A DNA stretch of 64,000 bases from Chiridota heheva (GCA_020152595.1 JAIGNY010003850.1:27501-91500), one strand, 5' to 3'. Positions 24,346-39,069 are shown, counted from the first letter of the stretch. Notes: a model not told the origin generated them from the sequence alone. Program-made: numbers and translations.

Positions 24346-24750
24346 AAAGGATTAGTCCAGTGGTCAAGCATGTCCATCTTATATGAAAGAAGACTTCAAA
24401 AGTAACAAAATGGTGAAGAAAGCATTTAACAATCTTAAACCGTTAAAGGAATAATTCAGTGGTCAAACATGTCCATCTATTTGAAAAAAGACTTTAAAAG
24501 AAACAAAATGGTGAAGAAAGCATTCAACAATCTTATTCCGTTAAAGGAATAATTCAGTGGTCAAGCATGTCCATCTTATATAAAAGAAAACTTCGAAAGT
24601 AACAAAATGGTGAAGAAAGCATTCAACAACCTTATTCCGTTAAAGGATTAGTTCAGTGGTCAAACATGTCCATCTTATATGAAAGAGGACTTCAAAAGAA
24701 ACAAAATGATGAAAAAAGAGTTTAAAAATCTTATTCCGTTAAAGAGATAT
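24346..24750 (+). repeat. Four tandem copies of the foldback-family terminal unit
   Basis: Four units of about 96-100 bp start near 24346, 24446, 24541 and 24641. Each runs TTAAAGGAATAATTCAGTGG, TCAAGCATGTCCATCTTATA, then ACAAAATGGTGAAGAAAGCA and TCTTATTCCG. The same unit forms the inverted ends of elements at 36545-37325, 46495-46990, 54315-54905 and 61500-61935. Here it stands in a direct tandem row. Confidence 0.85.
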
Positions 24751-27700
24751 TAAAGTTAAAATGTGTGTATCATTTAGAGCCGCAACCAGGATTTGATTTG
24801 GAAGAGGGGGTGGGGATTAAGGGTGCATCTGAAATGATATGATTTAAGCAAAAAGGGGTGTCTTCAGTGGCGTAAATTTAGGACAGGGTGCCCCTGGCCC
24901 AAACTGGGGTTGCCCCTAAATGAAGGAATCTGTGGCGCTTAAGGCCCCTGGTGAGGTCTAGCTCTGGCAATAGACATTTTGGTAGCTATCTGAAGGTCAT
25001 TTTTCAATAGTTGTTTTAAAAAAGGAAAGACTCTTGGTGGGGCCAGGGACAAAAGCCCCCGAAAGCTCTCATAAATAGGCCATTTTGGTAGCTATTTCAG
25101 ATTTCAAATTCATTTTCTAAGTTTCATAAAAAATAAAAAGAATGAGCAGCCTGGTTCTGTAGGCACCGACAGCGACATGGTTCCTTTAGACAGGGTGCCC
25201 CCGGTTTTGGTCGGACAAGTTTTGGTCGGACAAGGCCGCGAAATTACGTCACAAGGTGCGTTGTCAGCCGTAGGCCCTAACAAGAAAACTTTTCACTAAG
25301 GTCAAGGAAAGTGAACAGGGCCCGGTTAATATCAAGGGACAAAGTTCATCTGAATTTGTGATCAGTAGACGATAGCTATCTAAACATTGCAATTTTCAAA
25401 ATAATTCTCGTCTATCATTTGACAAAAAAGCTTGCGCTTCACCTGCGAAACGTATGGCATTAGGCCAACAGGTCGTATGGATCTTTCGATCATGCTATTT
25501 TGGGAGTTGATCATTTACACCACATATGACTCAACAAGGTGGCAATGTGGAAGTAAAGATGAACAATGCTTAACAACTGAAAGAAGACAACAAGAAAAAG
25601 GATGATGAAAAAGCTTTGTTTCGAGGCTTTACTATTCAATAATTCTTATTTTTATTTTGAGATGGAGAATTATACAATATTTGCAAGTTCGTTCCTTTTT
25701 TCCAATCCAATGTTTGTAATTCTTTTGTGTTGTTAAAGGACGCACAAAGTCTAGAGACAGTCATACATGATAGAAGGTAAAAGTCTTCAATAACAACACT
25801 AGTACTTTTTTACTAGCATCTAAATTCCATTCGTTTTGCTCAATTTGGCTTGAAAATGTGTGTGCGTTGACCACTTTAACTCAGTAAGGTCACATTTTTT
25901 TTTATTATAAACGAAGTTTGTAACTACAAAATGTCATTGAGTGACTTTTACATAACTGCATAAAGAACACATTTTTCATAAGATTTCAAAAACATGAGGT
26001 ATGCAAAGAAATAGATAGCATTTTTTTTTCTAAGCTCAGTATGTGACATAACTTCCTTTTAAATTAATTTGAAAATAAGCTTCTCCCTTGGAAATGGATT
26101 TAGATACTTAAAAGATATAAACAAGTATTTATACATTTTCATGGGAAATACAAAATGTTTGTAATTAGCTTGAAATAAGGATTGAATTTGTCTGACCATG
26201 GATATATTACTGGGACAACTTCGTGTTCTTGTCTTTGATATAAAAGGATGACAATCCAAAAACAGTCCCCATCGGGAGATCTCCCAATTGGGAGAATATG
26301 ACATGCGCAGTGAATGAATTTTAAACTACCGCTAAAATATTCAGCTGTTTAAATATAAATTTACTTTCTTGAAATATAATATTTCATATGATAATGGTTA
26401 AGCAAAGAACGGTGTGGCCTATAAGATTCGAAATTAGAATTTTGTGATTTATGAGAGCATGCCTATCAATTTATAACACACAATAATATTGAAGTCATGC
26501 AGCCATATTGTTTAGTCTGGAAGCATGCCTATCAATAGGAACATTTATAACACACAAGAAAATTGAAGTCCTGCAGCCATATTGTTCAGATGTTGCAATA
26601 AAATGTCATAGTTTCTAATTTATGTACTTGAAATATTAAAAATCATTGTGTTGAAAAACATTTGAATTTTCAAAATGGCCGTTTTGCACTTAAAAGCCTA
26701 GCTCTATTGTCTATTTTATCTAATATTTCGAAAACGGCATGGTGAACATATCAAATGTGAGTGGAAAAGTTGTAGCCATGACAGTAGTGAAGATGTTTTC
26801 ATAAGTTTTAAGTTTCCCATAGCGAAGATATTTTCCCCAGACGTATTTCAAATTTGAAAATGTAACGTTAGGATAGCAAAGGATCATGGGAAATATCACA
26901 AAATGGCTAGTTCCATGTAGCAAAATGTTCCCATTGATAGGAAGATTGATATTCCCATTTATAGGCACGCTACCCGACTTTTCAGTATGAATAGGCCTAA
27001 GACTATTTGTTATAAATAAATATTTTAAAATCTGCCGGCTGGACTGAGACTAAAACTACTGATTTTAGGTAATCATTTTAAAACTATCTGGTAAAAGTCT
27101 AATTTCCGCTGGTAAGATTGTAGAAAATAATGTAATTTTGCAGTTGCATCATTCAATACAATTTGAATACTGCGCAAGCTTTGTAGTTTATCACCTTGCA
27201 TGTCTTGGTCTCAGGTTTTCAAGATTTGACAGTAGTAGGCAATATTCCACCCTCTAAAGTTTTATTACTGATAGCGCACCAGTATAATAATAAGGATTGG
27301 AAAATTAATTAAAGACAGAAATCACCAATATCCGATGACGCTATTCGAATTATACATACATAACATACATCAGCTTTTTACACAATTTTAGGCCACAAAT
27401 TATTTTGAGCTTTCCTTGGGCTGCTCTATCTCAATCCACCGCACATGCGACCTTTTCACAAAATTAAGTTAATGTAATGATAAATGTCCCCGTTTGAAGA
27501 TAGCCTAGACATGCATAATTGACGGAGAATTCCATTGCAAAAGCGGGGCATAATAAAAAGAACATCGAATTTTTCAAAATAAATTGTTATTGAATAAATT
27601 AATCATCAGAAAGTGTGGCATATAGTTTACCGCCATTCCCAAGATTTTACGTCCCTGTCACTGATTTTCCTTCTTTTTTTATTCCTTTCTTTCTATCTCT

Positions 27701-27790
27701 ATCTTCCTATTATTATTTCATATTATTTTATTTCTCATCTTGCTTTTTTTATTTTTGCGAATCCGTTTTGAAGGGGAGGGGGTGCGTCCG
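24751..27790. other. Intergenic sequence with local duplications, no gene seen
   Basis: Contains a 15-bp direct duplication (TTTTGGTCGGACAAG) near 25203-25230. A roughly 75-bp imperfect duplication lies at 26458-26590 (GCATGCCTATCAAT and GCAGCCATATTGTT words). A minus-strand frame at 26720-26968 overlaps sequence related to these words and is not considered a gene. Confidence 0.4.
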
Positions 27791-27794
27791 CACC

Positions 27795-28050
27795 GGGGCC
27801 TGTCATTTGTGTAGAAACGACTGAAATCAGACTAACTGTGATATCACACTCTCAGATTACTTAAAAACTTTATGCATTTTATCATATTTTATCCTGCAAT
27901 TTTGTGGCCACAAAACATTGGATATGCCAGGAAAGAAGCGAAACAGAATTTAGTAAGTGTAATTATAAGTTACCACCTGCTTGAAGAAAAATAATTTCAA
28001 TAGTAAAAAAAGTTAAATCCATTTTTTTTTAAAGGTGCGATATCGGCATG
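27795..28050 (+). repeat. Foldback-family internal segment
   Basis: Starts near GTAGAAACGACTGAAATCAG and continues through CCTGCAATTTTGTGGC, a GGAAAGAAGCGAAACAGAAT-like word and a CACCTGCTTGAAGAAA-like word, colinear with 36690-36920 and 54460-54660. The terminal unit is missing on the left. Confidence 0.7.
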
Positions 28051-28127
28051 AGGATATTCAGTGACAATGTTTTGATTGGATGAAATTTCAGCAATTGCTA
28101 TTCGCGCCTCTTTTGATCATATTGCCA

Positions 28128-28268
28128 GAAAGCGTGACGTCATTCGGCCTATATTTCATATAGGCCGAAGGCCGAGAGTCGAAACTCCTATACCTACAGT
28201 GTAACAAAATCGTGATACTTTTTTAAGTCAACCACCCATGTTGGTTCCAAGTGAGGGCAGTAGAGAGT
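28128..28268 (-). mobile_element. MITE copy 2 (GTGACGTCATTCGGCC family)
   Basis: GCGTGACGTCATTCGGCC followed by GGCCGAAGGCCGAGAGTCG and CATGTTGGTTCCAA. It is in the opposite orientation to the copies at 11127-11322 and 32008-32181 and truncated at its far end. Confidence 0.65.
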
Positions 28269-28269
28269 C

Positions 28270-31200
28270 AAGCATTTCAAAAATAGAACATACCAAAGAA
28301 ATGTGTAAATTAAATATTCTAGGGAAATTGTTGATTTAATTTTTTTTTACAACCATTTAATTTTTATCTTTACTTTGTATGCACTTTTAGTTCAATAAGC
28401 CAATAATTTTATAAGTCATTAATATAACAACTTTGATTTTGACGTCATCCATGGAACAAGTGCGAAAAAAATTGACAAACCATGCACATAATGTAGATAC
28501 TTTTCGCGATACCGGTACGGTACAGTACGATGCCAATGTGTTTATTACTCATTGTTTTACGTCTGAACTTGGCAGATTGAAAGGTTAAAGCATTTAAAAA
28601 TAATTACTGCCTAACCTTACCGAAGTCGTTATGCATTACACCTAGGTCCTAGCCTAGTTGGTGAGATCGGCCAACAGAATAGGCCTATTTAACGAATAAC
28701 GTTAGCGATGGGCCGGCCCTAGCCACCTGTACACCCCCGGTCCCGTAGTAATTGTAGTCTGCCTGTTTTTACTCTATAAAAGCTAGGCGTACGCAGTCAG
28801 ACATCTGTGATCCTAAATATTTTACAATGTAATATTAATTAAGGTGGATCTAGGCCTAGTTATTGAAATACAGTTTAGGCTCGGGATTATCGGGTAGTAT
28901 GAAAAAGGTTGAAGAATTCAAGTTGCCAACTTAACCTATTCAAATTCAGACCTAGCCGTTAGGCCTACAAAAAAGGCTACATTCTTTTTAGTTATGGATT
29001 CGAATCATCTATCATCGTTCGGCCATAATTTCTTTCACTTTAACCCGTTTCTGTGTGCTGACATTGTAGGATTGCTGTTGTTTACTGGTCTGCGGCCTCA
29101 CGAACGCCACCAGTAATGTCAAAAAGTGTATTGTGGGATATGACTAATAACTACATTCTTGCAAGACTACATGCAAGTTAGAACTTTACTAACATTAACA
29201 AGAATTTAGGCTATAACTTGCTTCAAATTAGCTGCCCAAACCTGCTTAATTCGCCTGGTGATTTGTTGTGTATACTGCTTGAATTTAAACAAAACTTGGC
29301 AAAGAATTCATGGATACTAGAAATGAAATAACCCATATTTGTAAAGGGAACATTATTTATGCCAAACAAGGTGAAGGCAAATAACACACACTAGCTCTAT
29401 GATACATGCAATCATTGTTACAGTTGGGCTCATTTTGTCAGCAAAAGCTATTAACTCTTATTATCAGTTTATGTGGTTCAACCCAATGATTTGGTAGTTT
29501 GCCATACCCATCTCAAATCTATTAACTTTGTGGTGTTGAAGGGAACACATTAAACACTTAAATAATTTAATTGTGTGTAGGGTAAAGAAAGAATAATTTG
29601 TAAATAATACAGGAGATATACATCAATTAACTTAAATAACTGGTACAGGTTACATGAAATGGTGTGTAAATTCAGGTTTTTAAAAACAGATCAACACATT
29701 ATTCTGCCATTAACTTCTAAAAATCATTCCTATAAATTTCCATGTACTCTTATGATAGAGGAATTGGGACTTCATTGTTGAGGTAACAAATTTACAAAAG
29801 AATAAGTAACAAGCTTTGACATCACAATTTTGATTATCTGCATTGATCACCTGTATAAATTTAACTTTAACAACTGGTAATCAACTTTACAAACATTCCT
29901 GACAGTTTCCTTATGAGACATCTTCTGTGGATGAACGTTCTCCCATAAGTCCTCCACTTATCACTACAGCTTTAGCTGAAATCAGCAAACTTTGTGAAGT
30001 GATGTTGATGTAGGTATAGATATACCACAGTATGTTATTATTTCACAATATGAGTTTTTAAGAAAGATACAGACATCAACTAAATCTTTGGTTCTTCCTA
30101 TGCAGTCTAACAACTATAGATCTCAATGGTTGTAAAGTGTGGCTTATATTCAACTGAGTTAGGCCTAGTAAAAGACAGTGTGATTTTTCATGTCTGTTTA
30201 TTGCAAATAAAAGCCTGGTCTGCTGGTTTTCATGTTGAATTTTTCACTTGGGGTTTGTCTTTTTTTGGTTAGGCAGACAAAATTTTATGTATAAAAACTT
30301 GAGATAAGCCTAGTAAAAGACTGATTTTTCATGTCTGTTTACTGCAAATAAAATCCTGGTCTGCTGGTTTTCATGTTGAATTTTCACTTGGGGTTTGTGT
30401 CTTTTTATGGTTAGGCAGACAAAATTGTTTGTATGAAAAGGGTACACTAAAATTACCATGTCATATCCTCACAACCTGATTATAGTACATTCCACTACCA
30501 AGAAAAATCATTATACATGTGCCTAGAGTCAGAAAACATTTGGGCAGGGTATTGTATACCACAAAATGATATACAGGTATTTAGCTAACCAATATCTGGC
30601 ACAAAATTAATTTACATTGCAAAAAATAGTCATACTCTGTAGTACAGTCAATGATTTTTAACAATCATACAACATAAAAGCTGGAATACTATTGCACTGT
30701 AATAATTTGTTCATTGGATACCAAAGCAAAAACAAATGAGAGCAGGACTAAAGATTGCCTATCAATGAGAAGAGAAATTGCATGAAGCAAAATTCTCTCA
30801 AGTGAAGCTTTCTTATCTTCCCAACTTGAGAGCTTGAAAAACTTTTGAAACAAATTGAAAGCAACTTTAATAAGTAATACACAGAATAAAAAATGCAGAC
30901 TGCAATACAACATATAGGCCTATTCCAAAGAGTTTTATGATTATTTTTTAATTTAAACTTTATGAATTTAGGGTTTGCATTTGTTGGTAAATGATATTGA
31001 ACAGAAAAATGTGAATGAAAGTGAAAACTTAATAGTTTATTAAAATAGAAATAAAAGTAATAAGTGAGTAATTTGATCTACTGTATCTCTACCTATCTAA
31101 ACAAGTTGTCACTTAACTTACTTTTACTTTGTTTTATACACACCTATCTGCCAGTTGGTCAGTTTGTTTAGACATTGTTTGATGGGTATTTTGTTGATAA

Positions 31201-32007
31201 CCAACTATAAAACTAATTAGACCTAGGCCTATATTGGTCTCATGCCTACCCACCCTAGGTAACAATTGTAATGCTGCGTCTCAAGCATGGCCTTTTTATC
31301 ATGACAGACATTTACAAGTCAATACCATGGTAATGTACATAGTCCTAGCGTTATGCTACCAAATTGCAAGTGCATGGTTTCACACAATGTAGGCCTAAGT
31401 TACACTAACATTACTGTAGCTTGGCAAGGCAACACAATGGCCCAAGATTACCCCGGCAGCGCTTTGTGAAAGCAATAAATCGTTACATACATGTCTGAAT
31501 AAAATACGATTTGATAAGCAACTTATTGTTGTTCCTAAATCAAAACTAAAATTATTGCCCATATTTGTCAGCGTTTACGTCGGTCAGTTAAGGTTTAACT
31601 TAAACTAACGCGGTACATACGTTAGCTAGCTTCAGACTGTTCGACAACAACTGGCACAATTAAAATAGCGCATTATTTTAGGTTTACCGAAATTGTTCAA
31701 GACATCTACTAGTTTTAATTATTTATTCTTTATCAGAAAGGTTGTTCGCGTAGTATTTTTCTTAAAATATATTTATCAGTTAGGCCTAAGTTCGTGCGAT
31801 ACATGCCTGTCTACAATCTAACGCTGCGTTAAAGTTTTGTCGTTCTGCATGTACTGTAAAAAGAAAACGTTGTTTTTGTGTTCTTACTAGAAATAAAAGA
31901 ACGTTAATCTTAGCTAGAAATACAAGTTATGATTAAAACTAATATAAATATAATTAATTTTTGATATTAAAGAATTTCAATTTTTATTTTTTTGGTTAAA
32001 TTTGCAG
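28270..32007. other. Intergenic sequence rich in AGGCCTA words, no gene seen
   Basis: Moderately AT-rich, with many TAGGCCTA/AGGCCTAT words. A 40-codon frame from ATG at about 28994 has no supporting evidence. A direct duplication at 30162-30440 is listed separately. Confidence 0.4.
30162..30440 (+). repeat. Direct tandem duplication, unit about 145 bp, two copies
   Basis: Both copies carry GCCTAGTAAAAGAC, TTTTTCATGTCTGTTTA, CCTGGTCTGCTGGTTTTCAT and GGTTAGGCAGACAAAATT in the same order, with a few substitutions and small indels. Confidence 0.85.
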
Positions 32008-32181
32008 TTTGCCTATTTTCTATTGACTCCAATTTTCAATGTATCGACATATCTACTGCCCTCAGTTGGAACCAATATTGGTGGAAGAGAACTAAAAAGT
32101 ATCACGCACTGAGGTATAGGAGTTTCGACTCTCGGCCTTCGGCCTATACGTAGTATAGGGCGAATGACGTCACGCTCTCTG
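32008..32181 (+). mobile_element. MITE copy 3 (GTGACGTCATTCGGCC family)
   Basis: Same internal order as 11127-11322 (CGACATATCT, GGAACCAA, AGTATCACGC, GAGTTTCGACTCTCGGCC) ending in GAATGACGTCACGCTCTC. The left terminal repeat is degraded. Confidence 0.7.
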
Positions 32182-32267
32182 ATATTGCGCACCATGTTAA
32201 TAAATACAGCGACATACCACATATACATACCGTACTACAACGTACATGTATACCTAGCATTTCGGTA

Positions 32268-32793
32268 GATTCCCCTCTTCTGGAGAAAAATTGTTTTCTA
32301 GCGAAGAGGGGAAAACTTAAGTAAATTATGTAACTTCCGGATTTCCATTTACAAGTGCTCTGACCTACGGTTTTTAAATAGCTTATATGCGGTCATTGTA
32401 TGTGCGAAGTGACCAGGCTGCCTTGTGTGCATACCTGTTTGTGCAATGGGCATTCTCTTTCTTGTTTGGTATTGGATGGTAGCTGCGTTACTTCAATAAT
32501 TTCCAGCGTAAACAGGCCAGAATTTGTAAGTTTGTCATTAAACATCTCCTAAACGGCGTGGTGAATGTCCATTTGGGAACCGGATCATTCGTAGATTAAT
32601 TAGTATTGATTTTGAAAATGCAAAAATGAAATTGACCTACTTGGTTATAAAATTTCTAGAACCCATACAAGTTCTGTGCCATAGCGTTACGCTGTTTTGT
32701 TAGAGAAATCATGGGTAATCTTCATAAAGGTGTCTGGGATTTTCCTCTCTTCGGGGGAAAATGATTTTCTCCATAAGAGGAGAATCTCCTGAA
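32268..32793. mobile_element. Non-autonomous DNA element with ~50-bp inverted ends
   Basis: The left end contains AGATTCCCCTCTTCTGGAGA and a GCGAAGAGGGGAAAAC word. The reverse complement of the right end contains AGATTCTCCTCTTATGGAGA and CCGAAGAGAGGAAAATC. Each end is also a small hairpin. The left-end word plus AAATTATGTAACTTCCGG recurs at 63886-63980. No coding capacity. Confidence 0.6.
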
Positions 32794-33837
32794 CTACCTA
32801 GTTTTCGTATACACACTGTGTAGGCATATGCGCTTCTTTATCACAAGTGAACAATTGTAAAACGTTGATGACGTGAAAAAGTACACGGCACGTACTTACT
32901 GAATCGTCATTGCGAGTTGTTATGAACGATAGCGCCTCTTTAGATGCATTAACTATTATCTGCCGTGGCCCCCAAGTCGTGACTGGTCTAGTATTGTAAC
33001 TCCATGCTCAAAATCCGCCATCTTTTAATTAAGAACTATATTTTATATTTGATTAAATGAAGAGAATATTGACTTCAAATTAAGTGCTATTTATTGAAGG
33101 TTGTATTTTAATGGTTACTATGCTACAATCAATTTCAGTAAGGCTAATTATAGAAATCTGTCGCTATTGTTTTTATTCGCAAAAATAAACTGGCAACCTT
33201 GAGGAATGTAGACGAAAACTTCCGGTGCCAATCCAATGTTTTAATAGCCAGGTCTAGAAAATGATATAAAGAATGGTATCATTTAGACATTTTTACTGCT
33301 TCATAAACATAATAGAGAAAATATTTATTATACCAAAATATTTTTGGAAGAGTCACAAAGAGATATTGAAGGAGAATAATATTATTTGAAATTTGAAATG
33401 AACGAGGCTAGTCTCGCCGGATGTAGTGAGATAAACGCCTCATTCGGTAGCTCGAGGCACTACATGCTAGGCAGTACTTGCAGTACTTGTATAGCAACGT
33501 GACCATGTAGTGGCTACAGCGTATAATAGGGGCCTACTAACTACTAATGTTGACTACACCGGATGCGGTTATGAAACTTAAAGAGCTAAGTTAACAGGTT
33601 GAGAAATTGTTAGCGACCATCACGTGCACACTGTAATTTTGCATAATGTAAAATTCGACATGAGTAGAACTTATTTCAGGAGAACCAAGTTGCAGATCGT
33701 CTTTACTTATTGTATCTATTCTATTTTATTATAATGATCAAATTAAAACCTACATAACTTTGTTCTGTTTCTTTAAGGGTCGTGTCTAGCCTTTTGTTTT
33801 TGAGGGGATTAAGCCCCCTCTTTCCTTCCTCCCCTCC
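32794..33837. other. Intergenic sequence, no gene seen
   Basis: Includes a dispersed repeat piece at about 33440-33545 (GGCAGTACTTGCAGTACTTG and CCATGTAGTGGCT words), shared with 56165-56275 and 11645-11700. Confidence 0.4.
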
Positions 33838-33866
33838 CAATATATATATATATATATATATATATT
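33838..33866. repeat. (AT)n microsatellite
   Basis: Uninterrupted TA dinucleotides. Confidence 0.9.
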
Positions 33867-33899
33867 AAAGAAAACACTAAATGTTCAGATTAGGGAGGA

Positions 33900-34070
33900 C
33901 AGAGGCGTAGGAGTTAGGGCCCATGAAAGTGATTTTATTTCCCGGTTGCATACGTGCTTTATTTTGATGAAAGTGTGAAATTATTAACATAAAATTGAAG
34001 AAAAAGGAGTAAAATTGTTGGAAATTTTGTTCGATTGTCGCAAAACTTTCTGAGAATTTCTCGAATTGAC
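33900..34070 (+). repeat. Diverged copy of the GCGTAGG / GAAAATTG dispersed element
   Basis: Starts with GAGGCGTAGGAGTTAGG and leads into AAAATTGAAGAAAAAGG and TCTGAGAATTTCTCG words. This is the same order as the element starting at 61028. Confidence 0.45.
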
Positions 34071-34980
34071 AGCTTGCTTAAGTATTACGATATTAAAATC
34101 TATTAAAATCATCAATGTAGCAAAACATTTTGTCAAAGTCTGGTAACGCTTTCACCATTTTACAGTTTCAAATCTCAGGCATCAATATGCAAACTTATAT
34201 GCAAATCTGTGATGTGTTACAGGGTATTTTCTTTTTTAAATCCTTTGTTCACCCAACGTCTATCATAATCATTTGACTCCTTAATGTTCTATTGTTGGGT
34301 TCCGAGCCGTTACTTATTGGCTATCCAATTGCAACACTTTTACATTGTCAAACAATTGCGAAAATAAGCTTAAAAAAAATATGAAACACGAAAACCAGTC
34401 TTTAATCTGTTTAATTAACAATTGACTCTTTCATTGAATTTATTGATACTGTTATATATTGTTAATTAATCAAGGAAACACCCACCACAAGTGTTCGTCC
34501 CGCACAAGTAAACAACCGATTCATGCTTAAAAAAGCGTATGATTAAGAAGGATCTGTTGTTTAAAGATATATCATTTACTCTTTTTTTTATCGAATAAAC
34601 ATACTGCCCTAAAACCACGCGTAGAAACAATTACGTCAGCAAATTAGTCACGGCTTGTATTATGTTTCCAATTTTAGAATTAGGCAATTCAACGGATGAA
34701 TTTTTAGTTCGTTATTCATCGGCTTTCTTCAATGGCGATTTAAAAATCCATACCCGTAAATGCACTTCCGTCATCTGTTTTGGTAAGACTAAACTAGAAG
34801 ATGGTCTTCCCTTCCTATTTGAAGGGGTGGGGAGGAAGGGAGGGGAGTCTACATACTTTGGTATAATGATCTGTACTTTGCAAACCTTTAAAACTTTTGG
34901 TTTGCTTATAATTTTCAAATAATGATGTACCTTTCCCACTATTTAGAATTGTGTACATTTCTAAACCATACTCTGTATTT
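34071..34980. other. Intergenic sequence, no gene seen
   Basis: Nothing recognisable beyond short chance frames at 34662-34939 on both strands. Confidence 0.4.
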
Positions 34981-36544
<1,564 letters not shown>

Positions 36545-37325
36545 TTAATTCAGGGTCAAAAAAGTTAACCCCAAATGACAGATATGAAATAAGAACTTAA
36601 AAGAAACAAATTGGCAGATTGGTGAAGAAAGCATTTGTTAATCCCTTAACAGGTAAATTGTAAAGTAGATATTTAAGTTTATATGCATTTGTGTAGAAAC
36701 GATTGAAATCAGGCTTGTTGTAACATCACTTCCTCAGATTCCTCAAAAGTATTTATGTAATATATTATACTTTTTCCCGTGATTCTATGGCTTAGATATC
36801 AATGGATATTTCAGAAAAGTAGTAAAACAGAACCTAGTAAGGATAATTTACCACCTGAAGAAAGTTTGACCTTTCAAATAGTAAAATAGTTCAATCTATT
36901 TTCTATACAATACATTCATAGTTGTAAAGAATGTTAGGATGACGGTGCCAACTTTCTAAAGTAACATAACATAACATAACAAGATTACGGGCTAAGAAAG
37001 GTTACTCATCCCATAGAAAGCTTACACTAACTCCACCACCACAAAAAAAAAACACACACAAAAACCAGACGCCCAGAGTTAAGTAAAGAAGTTATCAATG
37101 TTGACTTTGAAATTGTGAACTGAATTTGAGCCAACTACTCACTCTAGTAAACCATTCCACTCATTAACTAACTGACTAAATAGACTTATTACTTCAGTCA
37201 TTTCTACACAAATGAGACAAAATTGTAAAGTTGAATATACTTTATTGAAGTAGTTGCTTCACCATTTTGTTTCTAATACAGTAATAAAGGATTAGTTCTG
37301 TTGTGTCAAGCAAGTTCATCTTATA
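36545..37325. mobile_element. Foldback-family element interrupted by a LINE 3' end
   Basis: The left part (36590-36930) reads in the plus orientation: AAAAGAAACAAATTGG, GAAGAAAGCATTTG, TGTGTAGAAACGATTGAAATC, then CACCTGAAGAAAGTTTGA. The right part (37190-37325) reads in the minus orientation (TTCAGTCATTTCTACAC, TTCACCATTTTGTTTCT, GTGTCAAGCAAGTTCATC). A LINE 3' end sits between them, so the LINE is nested inside an older palindromic element. Confidence 0.65.
36958..37190 (-). mobile_element. LINE 3' end (CR1/L2-like), copy 1
   Basis: Minus-strand reading gives an EWNGLLE segment and FKVNIDNFFT, matching the conserved C-terminus after reverse transcriptase. An untranslated end and a (TTATG)n tail follow (AACATAACATAACATAACA at 36965-36983). 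It is about 70-80% similar by eye to 58378-58700. Severely 5'-truncated. Confidence 0.7.
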
Positions 37326-37327
37326 TA

Positions 37328-37490
37328 CACTCTTAGAAGAAAGAAAAAAGTTCTTCCAGCTTCTCAGTGGAACCTATATAAGGTTCTTTTCAGAACCCTG
37401 AGGTGCTTTGAGAGGTAGAAGGATTCTTTCTGGTTGGTCAGGGTTCATTGTGGAACCTAGGTTTCTTCGGTTTCTAAGGATTCTTTACAA
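37328..37490. repeat. AGGTTCT/AGAACC-rich palindromic repeat
   Basis: Alternating GGTTCT, AGAACC and GGAACC words form nested short inverted repeats, as in some MITE termini. Family not identified. Confidence 0.35.
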
Positions 37491-37983
37491 TTTTCTATAA
37501 TTTTTTAAAAAGCATCAGACAGTCAGACGTAATTGACAAATTATTTCTTGAATGTTTTGACCTTAAGAGCGAAGAAATCGATTGAAATACTATTTCACAT
37601 ATACACTTGTTTCGATAAATAATAAGTTTGTGATAATAAAAGTGCAGTATTTTCAGATAAATTTTGTTTCGAGTATTGACTATAAAATGTTTGATCCCGT
37701 AAAAAGGCAAAAATAAAACAAAACGCATTCTTAACATAGATACCTTGTATAAATTTAGAATTTTATCTCAGCCAAATCCCATATCAAGGAAAAAATATTC
37801 TACAATTTTGGAGAAAACTTAAGTTGGAATTACAGTTTCTAACACAAACTTTGAACTTTTCACATAATGCTAACATTGAACAATGTTACAATGATTAGGA
37901 TATCAGCCAATCAATGAACGTTTAAATGCCTATTGCCCCTAACGTCCGCAAAATAAATATATAAAGGTGTTGAGGCCGCGCGC
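37491..37983. other. Intergenic sequence, no gene seen
   Basis: AT-rich with no supported feature. Confidence 0.4.
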
Positions 37984-39038
37984 GGTCATCTACCTACTGT
38001 GGTGTAGCGGTAATCATACCTGTCTACAGACCACGAGGCCCCGGGTTCAATCCTGGGGCGGGTAGACACGCCAGTGCGCCAAAACTGCTTATCAAAGGCC
38101 GTGGACATTGACTTGGTTGTCGATGTTATGTCTGTCCGTACGTCGTACCTGTGTTCTCGTCCGGGTCGTATTAAGCGTTTCGTGATAGCATTTGTACTAT
38201 CATAACCGAATACGCAGGCGACGACCCCGTCATTGTAATTGTGTGTTCAACTCTCTCTCTCTCTCTCTCTCGCGATCATAATCTACCTACTGTGGTGTAG
38301 CGGTTATCATACCTGTCTACAGACCACGAGGCCCCGGGTTCAATCTTGGGGCGGGTAGACACGCCAGTGCACCAAAACTACTTATCAAAGGCCGTGGACA
38401 TGACTTGGTTGTCGATGTTATGTCTGTCCGTACGTCGTACCTGTGTTCTCCTCCGGGTCGTATTAAGCGTTTCGTGATAGCATTTGTACTATCATAACCG
38501 AATACGCAGGCGACGACCCCGTCATTGTAATTGTGTGTTCAACTCTCTCTCTCTCGCGCGGTCATAATATACCTACTGTGGTGTAGCAGTTATCATACCT
38601 GTCTACACACCACGAGGCCCCGGGTTCAATCCTGGGGTGGGTAGACACGCCAGTGCACCACAACTGGTTATCAAAGGCCGTGGACATTGACTTGGTTGTC
38701 GATGTTATGTCTGTCCGTACGTCGTACCTGTGTTCTCGTCCGGGTCGTATTAAGCGTTTCGTGATAGCATTTGTACTATCATAACCAAATACGCAGGCGA
38801 CGACCCCGTCATTGTAATTGTGTGTTCAACTCTCTCTCTCGCGCGGTCATGGCGATGGGGACGCCAGTGCACCACAACTGGTTATCAAAGGCCGTGGACA
38901 TTGATTTGGTTGTCGATGTTATGTCTGTCCGTACGTCGTACCTGTGTTCTCGTCCGGGTCGTATTAAGCGTTTCGTGATAGCATTTGTACTATCATAACC
39001 GGATACGCAGGCGACGACCTCGTCATTGTAATTGTGTG

Positions 39039-39069
<31 letters not shown>

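Noticed and set aside
28994-29116. 40-codon frame from ATG in AGGCCTA-rich DNA
   Set aside because: Too short, with no homology or conserved feature.
37990-38070. Functional tRNA genes in the tandem array
   Set aside because: The acceptor and T arm pair, but the anticodon stem does not and unit tails are shared. A SINE head is the better call.
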